This document shows positions 1-7,190 of a DNA stretch of 16,986 bases, piece by piece; the stretch's first letter is position 1, and each line of letters starts with the position of its first letter. This DNA comes from JAAYBT01 sp964404395. GTDB lineage: Bacteria; Bacillota; Clostridia; Acetivibrionales; DTU013. Both the position numbers and the translations under genes were made by a program. The stretch is from NCBI GenBank assembly GCA_964404395.1, contig CAYOKA010000045.1, positions 1 to 16,986 on the forward strand, given 5' to 3'. The notes below the pieces were generated by a model. It searched no databases. It was not told where the DNA came from and saw nothing but the letters and a program-made list of their open reading frames with translations.

Positions 1-296
1 TTTCTCTCCTCGCTCATGTTGTCCGGCATTACAATTACAACCTTATAACCCTTTTGCACACCTACTAGCGCAAGTCCAATGCCCGTATTCCCCGAGGTTG
101 GCTCCATTATTGTCATACCGGGCTTCAATTCACCGCTTTTCTCGGCTTCCTCTATCATATACTTTGCTATCCTGTCCTTTATGCTCCCTCCGGGATTTAG
201 AAACTCTACCTTGGCAAAAACATTGCCGCCCGTCAACTTCTTCAGGCTAATCATCGGCGTATTGCCGATTATATCAAGTACGCTTTCGATGTACAT
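1..296 (-). CDS. cysK: Cysteine synthase / PLP beta-family enzyme, partial (3' end beyond left edge)
   Basis: N-terminal 98 residues of a fold-type II PLP enzyme of the cysteine synthase (O-acetylserine sulfhydrylase)/cystathionine beta-synthase family. These enzymes replace the acetyl group of O-acetylserine with sulfide to make cysteine in the cytoplasm. Visible signatures are IGNTPM (10-15), NPGGSIKDR (34-42) with the expected Schiff-base lysine K40, and the phosphate-binding loop TSGNTG (67-72). The ATG at 296 follows an AAGGAG ribosome binding site at 310-305 with 8-base spacing. The C-terminal two thirds lie outside the window, so CysK, CysM and CBS-like members cannot be separated with certainty; CysK is the default. 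It is transcribed divergently from the ytr-like operon. Confidence 0.88.
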   Translation of the reverse strand, partial: MYIESVLDIIGNTPMISLKKLTGGNVFAKVEFLNPGGSIKDRIAKYMIEEAEKSGELKPGMTIMEPTSGNTGIGLALVGVQKGYKVVIVMPDNMSEER

Positions 297-344
297 ATGC
301 TCTGCTCCTTTATAATGTACTATATAGATATTATTAACTTATTA

Positions 345-374
345 ATTATAGCAGATTTATGCTTCTAAAAAACA
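345..374 (-). promoter_or_regulatory. Possible promoter of the cysteine synthase gene
   Basis: On the minus strand a perfect TATAAT lies at 350-345. A weak -35 TTGTTT lies at 374-369, with an 18-base gap. The whole stretch is AT-rich, so the match could be fortuitous. It is placed correctly for a short leader to the start at 296. Confidence 0.35.
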
Positions 375-475
375 AGAAAATAAAAAGAAGTGGCAATTAA
401 ATGCAATGTGGGTGACATTATCACACGATATTCACATTATTAGCCAGATTAATTTCATGAAAAAATTAGTATCTA

Positions 476-504
476 TTGACAGCCGTAAACAATTAATGTA
501 CCAT
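476..504 (+). promoter_or_regulatory. Sigma-A promoter of the ytrA-like operon
   Basis: A perfect -35 TTGACA (476-481) is followed by 17 bases and a -10 TACCAT (499-504, 4 of 6 matches). Transcription would start near 511, inside the inverted repeat at 504-532. A repressor bound there would block initiation. Confidence 0.7.
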
Positions 505-532
505 AAGTGTACTAATACTCATAGTACACTTA
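504..532 (+). promoter_or_regulatory. YtrA-type operator (inverted repeat)
   Basis: Ten-base perfect arms TAAGTGTACT and AGTACACTTA (504-513 and 523-532) are separated by 9 bases. Read inward, the site is AGTGTA, 13 bp, TACACT, which is the operator architecture described for Bacillus subtilis YtrA. It overlaps the predicted transcription start of the operon whose first gene encodes a YtrA-like repressor, so autoregulation is the natural reading. The binding itself is inferred. Confidence 0.8.
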
Positions 533-615
533 ACGTTTTTGAAATGGAACCTTACATAAAAATATACAGTCCTTGGAGAGGGACTTAAAAAAACTACTAC
601 ATTGTAGTATGGGGA

Positions 616-1017
616 GTGATACCTATCATAGCAATAGACTTGAGAAATCCAAAGCCCATATATGAGCAGATAAAGGACAACATTAAGCAGCTGATTATCA
701 CAGGGGCTATCAAGCAGCATGAGCAGCTTCCCTCCATCAGAGAGCTGGCTCAGACCACATCTATCAACCCAAACACAATTCAAAAGGCATACAGGGATTT
801 GGAGTCTGAGGAATTCATCTACACCGTAACAGGGCGGGGTAATTTTGTGGCGCCTTCACCAAAGAGAATTGATAACGAGCGGGTTGAGAAGCTTTATGAT
901 GCGATGAAGGCCGCGGTTGGAGAGCTTGCATATTTAGGTGTTCCCAAAAGCAACATAGTAGAAGCTGTCCAAAATGCCATTTTACAAGCCACACCACAAG
1001 GAGGAAATAAAGCATGA
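616..1017 (+). CDS. ytrA: GntR-family transcriptional repressor, YtrA subfamily
   Basis: 133-residue DNA-binding regulator. An N-terminal winged helix covers about residues 10-78, with the typical GntR features PIYEQIKDNIKQ, LPSIRELA and NPNTIQKAYRDLE. A short helical tail (about 85-125) replaces the large effector domain of other GntR proteins; this is the YtrA layout. YtrA proteins repress cell-envelope-stress ABC transporter operons. The stop overlaps the ATPase start in ATGA (1014-1017), so the two are translationally coupled. The GTG at 616 is the first sensible start: an in-frame TAA lies at 586, the only other in-frame option is ATT at 601, and the ATG at 609 is out of frame. The GTG has no well-spaced ribosome binding site, because GGGGAG touches it, so the exact start is uncertain. 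Confidence 0.9.
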   Translation: MIPIIAIDLRNPKPIYEQIKDNIKQLIITGAIKQHEQLPSIRELAQTTSINPNTIQKAYRDLESEEFIYTVTGRGNFVAPSPKRIDNERVEKLYDAMKAAVGELAYLGVPKSNIVEAVQNAILQATPQGGNKA

Positions 1018-1910
1018 TAGAAATCAAAGATATAAAAAAGTCCTTTGATGGATTTTATGCACTAAACGGCGTAAACGCCACAGTAGAGAAGGGTTCTGTT
1101 TATGGACTTGTTGGGCCTAACGGAGCAGGTAAAACCACACTTATTAAGCATATAGCGGGTGTCTTTATCCCGGATTACGGCTCCATAACCGTAGACGGAC
1201 AGCAAGTGTACGAAAATGTTTCAGTCAAATCAAGGATGTTTTACATACCTGATGAGATATATTTCTTTCCCCAGGCATCAATTAACGACATGAAGAAATA
1301 TTATCAATCCATTTACCCGAGCTTTGACGAGGTTCGGTTTCAAAAGCTTCGGGAGGTCTTTCCGATCAATCCTAAAAAGGGTCTCAAACGATTCTCCAGA
1401 GGCATGCAGAAGCAGGCGGCTTTTTGGCTGGGTATTTGTCTTCGCCCCGATATCATGCTGCTGGATGAACCGGTGGATGGACTTGATCCTGTAATGCGCC
1501 GCAAGGTCTGGAGCGTATTGTTACAGGATGTAGCCGAACGGGGAATGACAGTCTTTGTCTCATCCCACAACCTAAGAGAGCTGGAGGACGTCTGTGATCA
1601 CGTGGGCATAATGCATGAGGGAAAGGTCATAATCGAGCGTAGCCTGACAGAGCTTCAGAGCAATATCGTCAAGCTTCAGGTTGCATTTGAGGGCGAGCTT
1701 CCAGAGGAAGTGAACAAGCTCAATGTTCTCAGCCGGCAACAGACGGGAAGAATTTGGATACTTATCGTTCGAGGCAACCAGCAGGAAATTTTAAGCAGCA
1801 TAAAGGAGCTTAATCCTCTGCTGGTTGATGCTCTGCCGCTCTCCCTTGAAGAAATCTTTATTTATGAACTTGGAGGTATGGATTATGCGGTTAAAAACAT
1901 CGTACTTTAA
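1014..1910 (+). CDS. ytrB: ABC transporter ATP-binding protein, YtrB-like
   Basis: 298-residue ATPase that would power the permease encoded next to it. Walker A is GPNGAGKT (34-41), the signature motif is a divergent FSRGMQKQ (127-134), Walker B is IMLLDEP (147-153), the D-loop is GLD, and the switch histidine is H185 in SSHNL. The region normally holding the Q-loop reads YIPDEIYFFPQ, typical of the drug/ABC-2 export class rather than importers. About 80 residues after residue 210 form the usual C-terminal accessory part. The start overlaps the ytrA stop by four bases. The permease gene begins inside the last codons of this gene. By homology the complex belongs to the YtrBCDEF/bacitracin-type exporters; the substrate is unknown. 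Confidence 0.92.
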   Translation: MIEIKDIKKSFDGFYALNGVNATVEKGSVYGLVGPNGAGKTTLIKHIAGVFIPDYGSITVDGQQVYENVSVKSRMFYIPDEIYFFPQASINDMKKYYQSIYPSFDEVRFQKLREVFPINPKKGLKRFSRGMQKQAAFWLGICLRPDIMLLDEPVDGLDPVMRRKVWSVLLQDVAERGMTVFVSSHNLRELEDVCDHVGIMHEGKVIIERSLTELQSNIVKLQVAFEGELPEEVNKLNVLSRQQTGRIWILIVRGNQQEILSSIKELNPLLVDALPLSLEEIFIYELGGMDYAVKNIVL

Positions 1911-3858
1911 TAAGGGTATTTTCAGAAATAATATAAAGAGATTCTGGCTCATCACATTTTCCTATGCTTTTTTCCTGTTTATATTTATTATAGGCTACTT
2001 AAACTCGGAGATAGGGCTGATGAACAGGACTACTGATCCTGTAAGGCTTAGCAATATAGGCAGAAACATACTAAGCAGCGGCAATGATACTATGATCCTG
2101 TTTCTAGGCTTCTTCCCCTTAGTTGCGGCACTGGCAGTGTTTTCTTATATGCATTTCCCGAAAAACACGGCAATGATACACTCTTTGCCTGTAAATCGTG
2201 GGACTTTGTTTGTGACCAATTATCTGTCAGGACTGTTTATTTCAACTGTTCCGCTCCTTATAAATAGCCTGATACTAATTGTCACAGAAGCGATTGTAGG
2301 AATTCCAAACCCTGAATATGCATGGATATGGCTTGGCATAAATCTTGTGATGACCCTCCTTCTATATAACTTTGCCGTGTTTACAGGCATGTTTACGGGG
2401 CATCTGGCGGCGCAGGCTATATTCTTTTACATCTTCAACTTCCTTGCTTTTTTTCTTAAGTCTGTAATTGAAGGCATCCTGAGCAATTTCCTATTTGGCT
2501 ATGTGTCCAGCTCTTCAGCCACGGCCTTTGAAATCTGGTCTCCTCTTTATTATTTAGGCACTTTCTTTAGGGGCTTTCGGAATAATGAGGGAAATATTGC
2601 TGTCTTAGCAGGATATTTGCTTGCAGCCATTGTCTTCTTAGTTTTAAGCTACTTCCTCTACAAGAAAAGGCACATGGAGGTTGCCACAGATGTAATCAGC
2701 TTCCCATCTGTCAAGCCGGTTTTTAAGTACAGTGTAGCATTTTGCTCCGCCGGGCTCATTGGAGGTATTATCGTAAGTATTATAGATGCAGGTCAGAATC
2801 TTGGTGCATATATAATCTCCTACCTGATAGGCGGCTTCATCGGCTATTTTGCCGCTGAGATGCTCATGCGTAAGACATTTAAGGTTTTTAAGGCCTATAA
2901 GGGGTATTTGGTCTTCGCAGTTGTTTTATCGCTATTTCTCTGCAGCATCGATTTCGACCTGTACGGTTATGAGCGCAGGGTGCCGCAGGATAGCCGGGTA
3001 GAGGTCATAGGTTTGAATACATACATGGATTCAGCAATAAGAATTGCATTAAGACCTGAGGACTATGATCCGGAAAAGCACAGCTATCTTTTCCCGACCC
3101 GCGAATACCTCGGCGAATACGCAGGCGAATTTGCCAATAACCCTCCAGAGAATTTAAGCGACGCGCAGATTAAGGAGCTTAGGGAATCCATGGCCGGGAT
3201 TTCTGAGGATCGTCAGGTCATTGCGAAGGCTCTGCAGATCCATTCCTACATTGTGGATAATGAAAGCATCTTTAAAGAAAATGAAAAGCTGTGGCGGAGG
3301 GATACCCTGGGACGACGAGCCGATTCTTTCCAAAGTAGAAATCTCTATTTTATATACAGATTGGAGGATGGCTCTTTACTTGAACGAAGGTACAGCCTCC
3401 TTACATACAATGACAATACGCAACTTGATAGGCTGTTGAGAGAATACTTGTCCCTGCCCGGCGTAAGAGAAAGCTACGAGCCTGTCTTAGTTAAAAATGC
3501 CGAGGATATACGCAGTATTTTTGTCAGCTTTGAAACAAAGGAAGGTCAATATCATGATTTTGAAATAACAGAGAATATTCAGGATTTTCTAAATGTTTAC
3601 AAAAAGGACATTCTTGCATTGGATTCCCTGTACAGCATGTTTGGAAATAGTGAGCCAAATGCCTACAGTGTGAATGTCAGAATCGAATTTAATGAAGAGC
3701 AATATAATAGAAGGAAGTCCTATGGCAGCGTGCTTTATGACAGCTATGAAAGCACTTGGAACTATCTTGTTGACAAGGGGGTATTTGAGCTTGAAAACCT
3801 CATGCCGTCTGACTATAGGCTCAAGCACGGCCCTGCCGCGGTCGCCGTTCCCCGATAA
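1885..3858 (+). CDS. ABC-2 type permease with a large C-terminal soluble domain
   Basis: Membrane partner of the preceding ATPase, 657 residues. The ATG at 1885 is chosen because GGAGG at 1872-1876 precedes it by 8 bases; the longer frame from 1825 starts deep inside the ATPase gene and has no such site. Roughly nine hydrophobic segments are visible, at about 20-38, 70-89, 108-133, 146-171, 175-197, 237-259, 283-301, 306-325 and 341-356. The motif HSLPVNRGTLFVTNYLSG (99-116) is typical of YtrC/YtrD-like ABC-2 permeases. Residues from about 365 to the end are polar and probably extracytoplasmic. This layout resembles clostridial permeases carrying DUF6449, but that assignment is from memory. 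It overlaps the ATPase gene by 26 bases, so translation is coupled. No second permease follows, so a homodimer is likely. Confidence 0.85.
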   Translation: MRLKTSYFNKGIFRNNIKRFWLITFSYAFFLFIFIIGYLNSEIGLMNRTTDPVRLSNIGRNILSSGNDTMILFLGFFPLVAALAVFSYMHFPKNTAMIHSLPVNRGTLFVTNYLSGLFISTVPLLINSLILIVTEAIVGIPNPEYAWIWLGINLVMTLLLYNFAVFTGMFTGHLAAQAIFFYIFNFLAFFLKSVIEGILSNFLFGYVSSSSATAFEIWSPLYYLGTFFRGFRNNEGNIAVLAGYLLAAIVFLVLSYFLYKKRHMEVATDVISFPSVKPVFKYSVAFCSAGLIGGIIVSIIDAGQNLGAYIISYLIGGFIGYFAAEMLMRKTFKVFKAYKGYLVFAVVLSLFLCSIDFDLYGYERRVPQDSRVEVIGLNTYMDSAIRIALRPEDYDPEKHSYLFPTREYLGEYAGEFANNPPENLSDAQIKELRESMAGISEDRQVIAKALQIHSYIVDNESIFKENEKLWRRDTLGRRADSFQSRNLYFIYRLEDGSLLERRYSLLTYNDNTQLDRLLREYLSLPGVRESYEPVLVKNAEDIRSIFVSFETKEGQYHDFEITENIQDFLNVYKKDILALDSLYSMFGNSEPNAYSVNVRIEFNEEQYNRRKSYGSVLYDSYESTWNYLVDKGVFELENLMPSDYRLKHGPAAVAVPR

Positions 3859-4161
3859 TGGGGCATAGCACCCCAGAAGCCAGAGGCCGGAAGCCAGAGG
3901 CCGGGAGTCAGAAGCCAGAGACCAGAAATCAGGATAACAACTATCATTCTGAACGTCCCTCTGTCATTCTGAACGCAGTGAAGAATCTTGAGAAGATCCT
4001 TCGCATACGCTCAGGATGACAAAACAGAAGCCAGAGGCCGGAAGCCAGAGGCCAGATATTTTCTCTACTCTGGCCCCTGTTTTCTGTTCACTGATATTTT
4101 AGGTGTCCCCCAACTTTTTCAGGAGCAGTCGAAAAGTCAGCTAAATGTTATAGTATGTAAA
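3859..4161. repeat. Intergenic repeat block: 29-base direct repeats flanking an imperfect inverted repeat
   Basis: No gene is supported in this 303-base spacer. An identical 29-base unit, beginning CAGAAGCCAGAGGCC, occurs at 3874-3902 and 4025-4053, with further degraded AGAAGCCAGAG/ACCAGA units at 3910-3926. Between them, 3963-4020 is an imperfect inverted repeat: GTCATTCTGAACGCAGTGAA pairs with TCCTTCGCATACGCTCAGGA-type sequence on the other arm. A partial copy, ATCATTCTGAACG, lies at 3943-3955. Sequences of the TCATTCTGAGCG...CTCAGAATGA type are a familiar dispersed intergenic repeat in many bacteria. A further stem GGCCAGA/TCTGGCC (4050-4056/4069-4075) has no T-run. Confidence 0.7.
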
Positions 4162-4446
4162 TCACCTCTGCTTGCCACACTCGGAAGCCCATCTCCGGCA
4201 GGTTTCAATCCTTGCACCCGGTGGATTGTCACCATGCTCAGGGTCAAGGTATGAGTAGGCGTACAGCCTTTCGCAGGGTATGATACTGCATTCGCCGCAA
4301 TGAGTAAGCCCTCTATTCTGGCAGCAAATGGCGATTGGACATTCACCGTGAAAGGGATGCCCATTTGTTTCGATACAGCCACCGCAGCCTTGAGATTCTT
4401 TCCACTCACAGCCGGTACAGTGGAGTCCGCAACGCGAATCAATCAT
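4162..4446 (-). CDS. DUF3795-like cysteine-rich protein
   Basis: 94-residue cytoplasmic protein with eleven cysteines, in CGLHCTGCEW (6-15), CGGC (21-24), CPIAICC (36-42), CGEC (50-53) and C58. The spacing suggests binding of zinc or an iron-sulfur cluster, as in the DUF3795 family, whose function is unknown. The ATG at 4446 has an AAGGAGT ribosome binding site at 4461-4455 with 8-base spacing. An extended -10 promoter lies just upstream. The gene stands alone between the repeat block and a divergent acyltransferase gene. The family call rests on the cysteine pattern and length. Confidence 0.78.
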   Translation of the reverse strand: MIDSRCGLHCTGCEWKESQGCGGCIETNGHPFHGECPIAICCQNRGLTHCGECSIIPCERLYAYSYLDPEHGDNPPGARIETCRRWASECGKQR

Positions 4447-4484
4447 AATTGTTCACTCCTTCCTAACCGCTATACATTGAGGTT

Positions 4485-4513
4485 ATTATACCATGGATTT
4501 GCATAGATTTCAT
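4485..4513 (-). promoter_or_regulatory. Extended -10 promoter of the DUF3795 gene
   Basis: On the minus strand, a TGG directly followed by TATAAT (4490-4485) forms an extended -10. The -35 ATGAAA (4513-4508) is 17 bases upstream and matches 4 of 6. It is correctly oriented for the gene starting at 4446. Confidence 0.6.
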
Positions 4514-4627
4514 TGTAGGTACATAATTCAGTATCGTCCAGTGGTTGTAATCGTGGTTAATTGAACACGCATATACTCGTAATAAGCAGTAATTAAAATA
4601 TATAGTGATTTATGTCGAATGGAACAG

Positions 4628-4633
4628 TATAAT
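4628..4633 (+). promoter_or_regulatory. Possible -10 box of the acyltransferase gene
   Basis: A perfect TATAAT lies 29 bases before the chosen ATG at 4663. The -35 region (GTGATT at 4605-4610, 17-base spacing) is poor, so the promoter call is tentative. Confidence 0.4.
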
Positions 4634-4662
4634 AGGATGTATAAATGAGAGGGAGTCAATGT

Positions 4663-5925
4663 ATGGAGTTATCAAAATTCAAGAGATTTGACATGTTGAA
4701 AAAGCCAATAAGACAGCGACATTTCTTAAGGCCGTTAACATGGCTGCTGAGCTTTCCAGCTGTCCTGGCTCATCGGGTCAAGATAACTAAAGTAGGGACG
4801 CAGGGCCTAAAGCCGCCATATTTGTTATTGTGCAATCACAATTCCTTTATCGATTTTAAGGTAGCGACTGTGGCGATCTTTCCCCATCGTGCCAATTACC
4901 TGGTAGCTATAGACGGATTTATCGGACGGGAATGGCTTTTGAGGAACGTAGGCTGTATCTGTAAGCGCAAGTTTACAAATGATACGGTAATGGTCCGGCA
5001 CATGAAAAAGGTTGCACAAAATGGGGATGTAATAGTTCTTTATCCGGAAGCCAGGTATTCACTATGCGGCACGAATGCAATCCTTCCGGAGTCTCTGGGG
5101 AAGGTAGCAAAGCTGCTTAAAATTCCCGTTGTAACCTTGATTATGCATGGGCATCATGTTAATGCGCCTTTCTGGAATCTGAAAAATAGAAAGGTTAAGC
5201 ATACTGAAGCAGTGTTGACTCATTTGATAACAAAGGAGGAAATTGATACACTGGATTATAAGGAAATTTACGAAAGAATTAATACCGCTTTTCAATATGA
5301 TGATTTTGCATGGCAAAAGGATCGGAGTATCCGCATAAGTTATCCTGACAGAGCGAAGGGTTTGCACAAGCTGCTTTATCAATGCCCCCGCTGTAGGACA
5401 GAGTATCATATGATGTCTGATGGGAATAGACTTTGGTGTAACAGCTGCAAAAAGAAATGGGAAATGTCCGAATATGGCGAACTGTCTGCTGTTAACGGAG
5501 AAACAGAGTTTTGCCACATTCCGGACTGGTATGAATGGGAGAGAGAGCAGGTGCGTCAGGAGGTTAACAGCGGCGTTTACAGATTTGAGTCCGAGGTCAC
5601 TGTGAAATCCCTGCCTAATGCCAAAGGCTTTATAGATTTGGAAAAGGGCAAGCTTACACATGATATGAAAGGCTTTTTGCTGGAGGGAGAATATGAGGGA
5701 AGCCCCTATTCGGTATCGATAAGTGCTAAGTCCTTATATTCCTGTCATATCGAATATAACTATCTGGGGAAATACGGTGACTGTGTGGATCTCAATACAT
5801 TGACCGACACTTATTATATATACCCGCAGTGTGAGCATTTTTCAGTGACGAAAATCGCCCTTGCAACTGAGGAGCTGTACAAGGTGTCGCGGATTGTGCC
5901 TGCGGCAGTAAGCCCTGCACATTAG
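4663..5925 (+). CDS. plsC: PlsC-like 1-acylglycerol-3-phosphate acyltransferase with C-terminal zinc ribbon
   Basis: 420 residues. Residues about 40-215 are an acyltransferase domain with catalytic HNSFID (H59, D64; the HX4D box) and YPEARYS (127-133), corresponding to the substrate-binding PEGTRS box. Such enzymes transfer an acyl chain to lysophosphatidic acid at the membrane during phospholipid synthesis. Residues 241-244 (CPRC) and 259-262 (CNSC) form a four-cysteine zinc ribbon, followed by about 160 residues of unrecognised sequence. Classical PlsC is about 200-250 residues, so this is an extended form. The ATG at 4663 has AGGGAG at 4650-4655 with 7-base spacing; the upstream in-frame ATG at 4645 would swallow that site. 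No other lipid gene is adjacent, and the exact acyl acceptor is not known. Confidence 0.85.
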   Translation: MELSKFKRFDMLKKPIRQRHFLRPLTWLLSFPAVLAHRVKITKVGTQGLKPPYLLLCNHNSFIDFKVATVAIFPHRANYLVAIDGFIGREWLLRNVGCICKRKFTNDTVMVRHMKKVAQNGDVIVLYPEARYSLCGTNAILPESLGKVAKLLKIPVVTLIMHGHHVNAPFWNLKNRKVKHTEAVLTHLITKEEIDTLDYKEIYERINTAFQYDDFAWQKDRSIRISYPDRAKGLHKLLYQCPRCRTEYHMMSDGNRLWCNSCKKKWEMSEYGELSAVNGETEFCHIPDWYEWEREQVRQEVNSGVYRFESEVTVKSLPNAKGFIDLEKGKLTHDMKGFLLEGEYEGSPYSVSISAKSLYSCHIEYNYLGKYGDCVDLNTLTDTYYIYPQCEHFSVTKIALATEELYKVSRIVPAAVSPAH

Positions 5926-6001
5926 AGCTCCTAAGGGAAGAGGAGCCGTTGTTGGAAGGATCCTTTAGATGCTATCAATTGTTTTTTTAGCTGATCGGGG
6001 G

Positions 6002-6814
6002 TTAGGATTCTGTAATCCTGAGCTTTTGTGCCTTGAGAGTCTCTGATGGAGCTATGCCACGGTGTTTCTTAAACACCTTGCTAAAGTAAGAAATATCGGA
6101 AAACCCACATTCGGAAGCGGCCTCGCTGACGTTGAACATACCACTTGAAAGCATATTCTCGGCTTGGTTGATTCTGATTGTCGTTAAGTACTGCCGGAAG
6201 GTTTGCCCGGTTTCCCGTTTAAACAAGATGCCAAAATAAAGGGTACTATACTTCGTCATTTTTGCCATCTCTTCGACAGAAAGAGGCTCGGCATAGTGAT
6301 CTATGACATACTGCAGCACCATTTTTATCCGTTTATCTACATTATGCTGATAGTTTCCTTGATAGATTATCTGGTAACACCGTTCCAGGATAAGCGTAAA
6401 AATTGCTCTAGCCTTTAGCCTATAGCAAGGCCCGCGTAATAGCCAAGCGGCTGTCATTTCGTGGAAAAAGGCAATAAGATCTTCGCGGACACCAATATGA
6501 GTAACCGTCTGAAAAGGCAAAGTGATTTCATTGCCTGAAAGATCGCATGCTAAGGCATTAACACAGTAACAATCCATAAGATTGTCAGAATCGACGCTGG
6601 CGAATTCTTTGGAGCCCTTCTGCACACATATCAGGTCCCCGGCGCGAACTGAATATGCAATATCATTGATAACGAATTCCCCCTGCCCTGATACTATGTA
6701 AGTAAAATTGATGAAGGGATTAGTGCGTGGTATAATTTCCCAGTCCGGGGTACATATTCTGTGATTATAGTAATGAATGTCTACCACAATGTCGTTTACA
6801 TCACATCCAACCAT
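6002..6814 (-). CDS. AraC-family transcriptional regulator (cupin sensor + AraC helix-turn-helix)
   Basis: 270-residue regulator, most likely of the divergent sugar importer. Residues 1-140 form an AraC-type cupin ligand-binding domain (YIVSGQGEFVI, VRAGDLICVQKG). The C-terminal 100 residues carry the two AraC helix-turn-helix units, LSVEEMAKMTKYSTLYFGILFK and NVSEAASECGFSDISYFSKVFK, ending in the usual G-x-A-P-S. The ATG at 6814 is preferred over the in-frame GTG at 6823, because GGGTGA ends 5 bases before the ATG and overlaps the GTG. Regulators of this layout usually activate transport and degradation of a plant or host glycan; the ligand cannot be read from sequence. No terminator is obvious toward the convergent plsC. 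Confidence 0.88.
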   Translation of the reverse strand: MVGCDVNDIVVDIHYYNHRICTPDWEIIPRTNPFINFTYIVSGQGEFVINDIAYSVRAGDLICVQKGSKEFASVDSDNLMDCYCVNALACDLSGNEITLPFQTVTHIGVREDLIAFFHEMTAAWLLRGPCYRLKARAIFTLILERCYQIIYQGNYQHNVDKRIKMVLQYVIDHYAEPLSVEEMAKMTKYSTLYFGILFKRETGQTFRQYLTTIRINQAENMLSSGMFNVSEAASECGFSDISYFSKVFKKHRGIAPSETLKAQKLRITES

Positions 6815-7190
6815 ATTATTCACCCAAGTAAAGAATAGCAGTTTTTTTGAAAGATAACAATATCATTCATGAAAATTACAAACTATACTTATTTTTTTCA
6901 TCGGAAAAACAGTTGGTTCTTGATAGAATGGTATTACGTCTTGAACATGTACAAAAAATCAACAATCTTAGAAGGAATTATTAATTTAGGGCTATATTAA
7001 CTAACATCAAAAGTGTTACTGCACAAGCAAATCGATTACATTTATAGAGCTATATCAGAATAGAAACTTACTAATGATGACTTATTAAATGCATTGTTCA
7101 TATTGCTTTGGAATGAATGGTGAACATCAATATAGACCAGGTTTTCAGAAAGACAATGAAAGCGACATCCGGGAAAAGAGGAGGGAAAAA
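6815..7190. promoter_or_regulatory. Divergent control region between the AraC regulator and the sugar importer
   Basis: 376 non-coding, AT-rich bases. The best plus-strand promoter is an extended -10, TGA followed by TAGAAT (6921-6929), with a weak -35. It would give a leader of about 250 bases. An inverted pair TGTTCA/TGAACA lies at 7095-7100 and 7121-7126, with a further GAACAT at 6943-6948. These may be regulator sites but are unproven. The reading frame is open from an ATG at 7089, but that start has no ribosome binding site. Confidence 0.4.

Noticed and set aside
3874..4053. CRISPR-like repeats in the ytr-DUF3795 spacer
   Set aside because: Only two identical units occur, internally repetitive and with a non-spacer-like palindromic centre; there are no cas genes.
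3988..4254. Plus-strand 88-residue frame over the repeat block
   Set aside because: It translates the intergenic repeat and the antisense of the DUF3795 gene, with no ribosome binding site.
5062..5661. 199-residue minus-strand open frame opposite the acyltransferase gene
   Set aside because: It is fully antisense to a gene with clear catalytic motifs and has no recognisable features of its own.
5927..5966. Possible terminator between plsC and the AraC gene
   Set aside because: The GCTCCT/AGGAGC stem has only six pairs and no adjacent T-run; the T7 near 5981-5988 is too far and not preceded by a stem.
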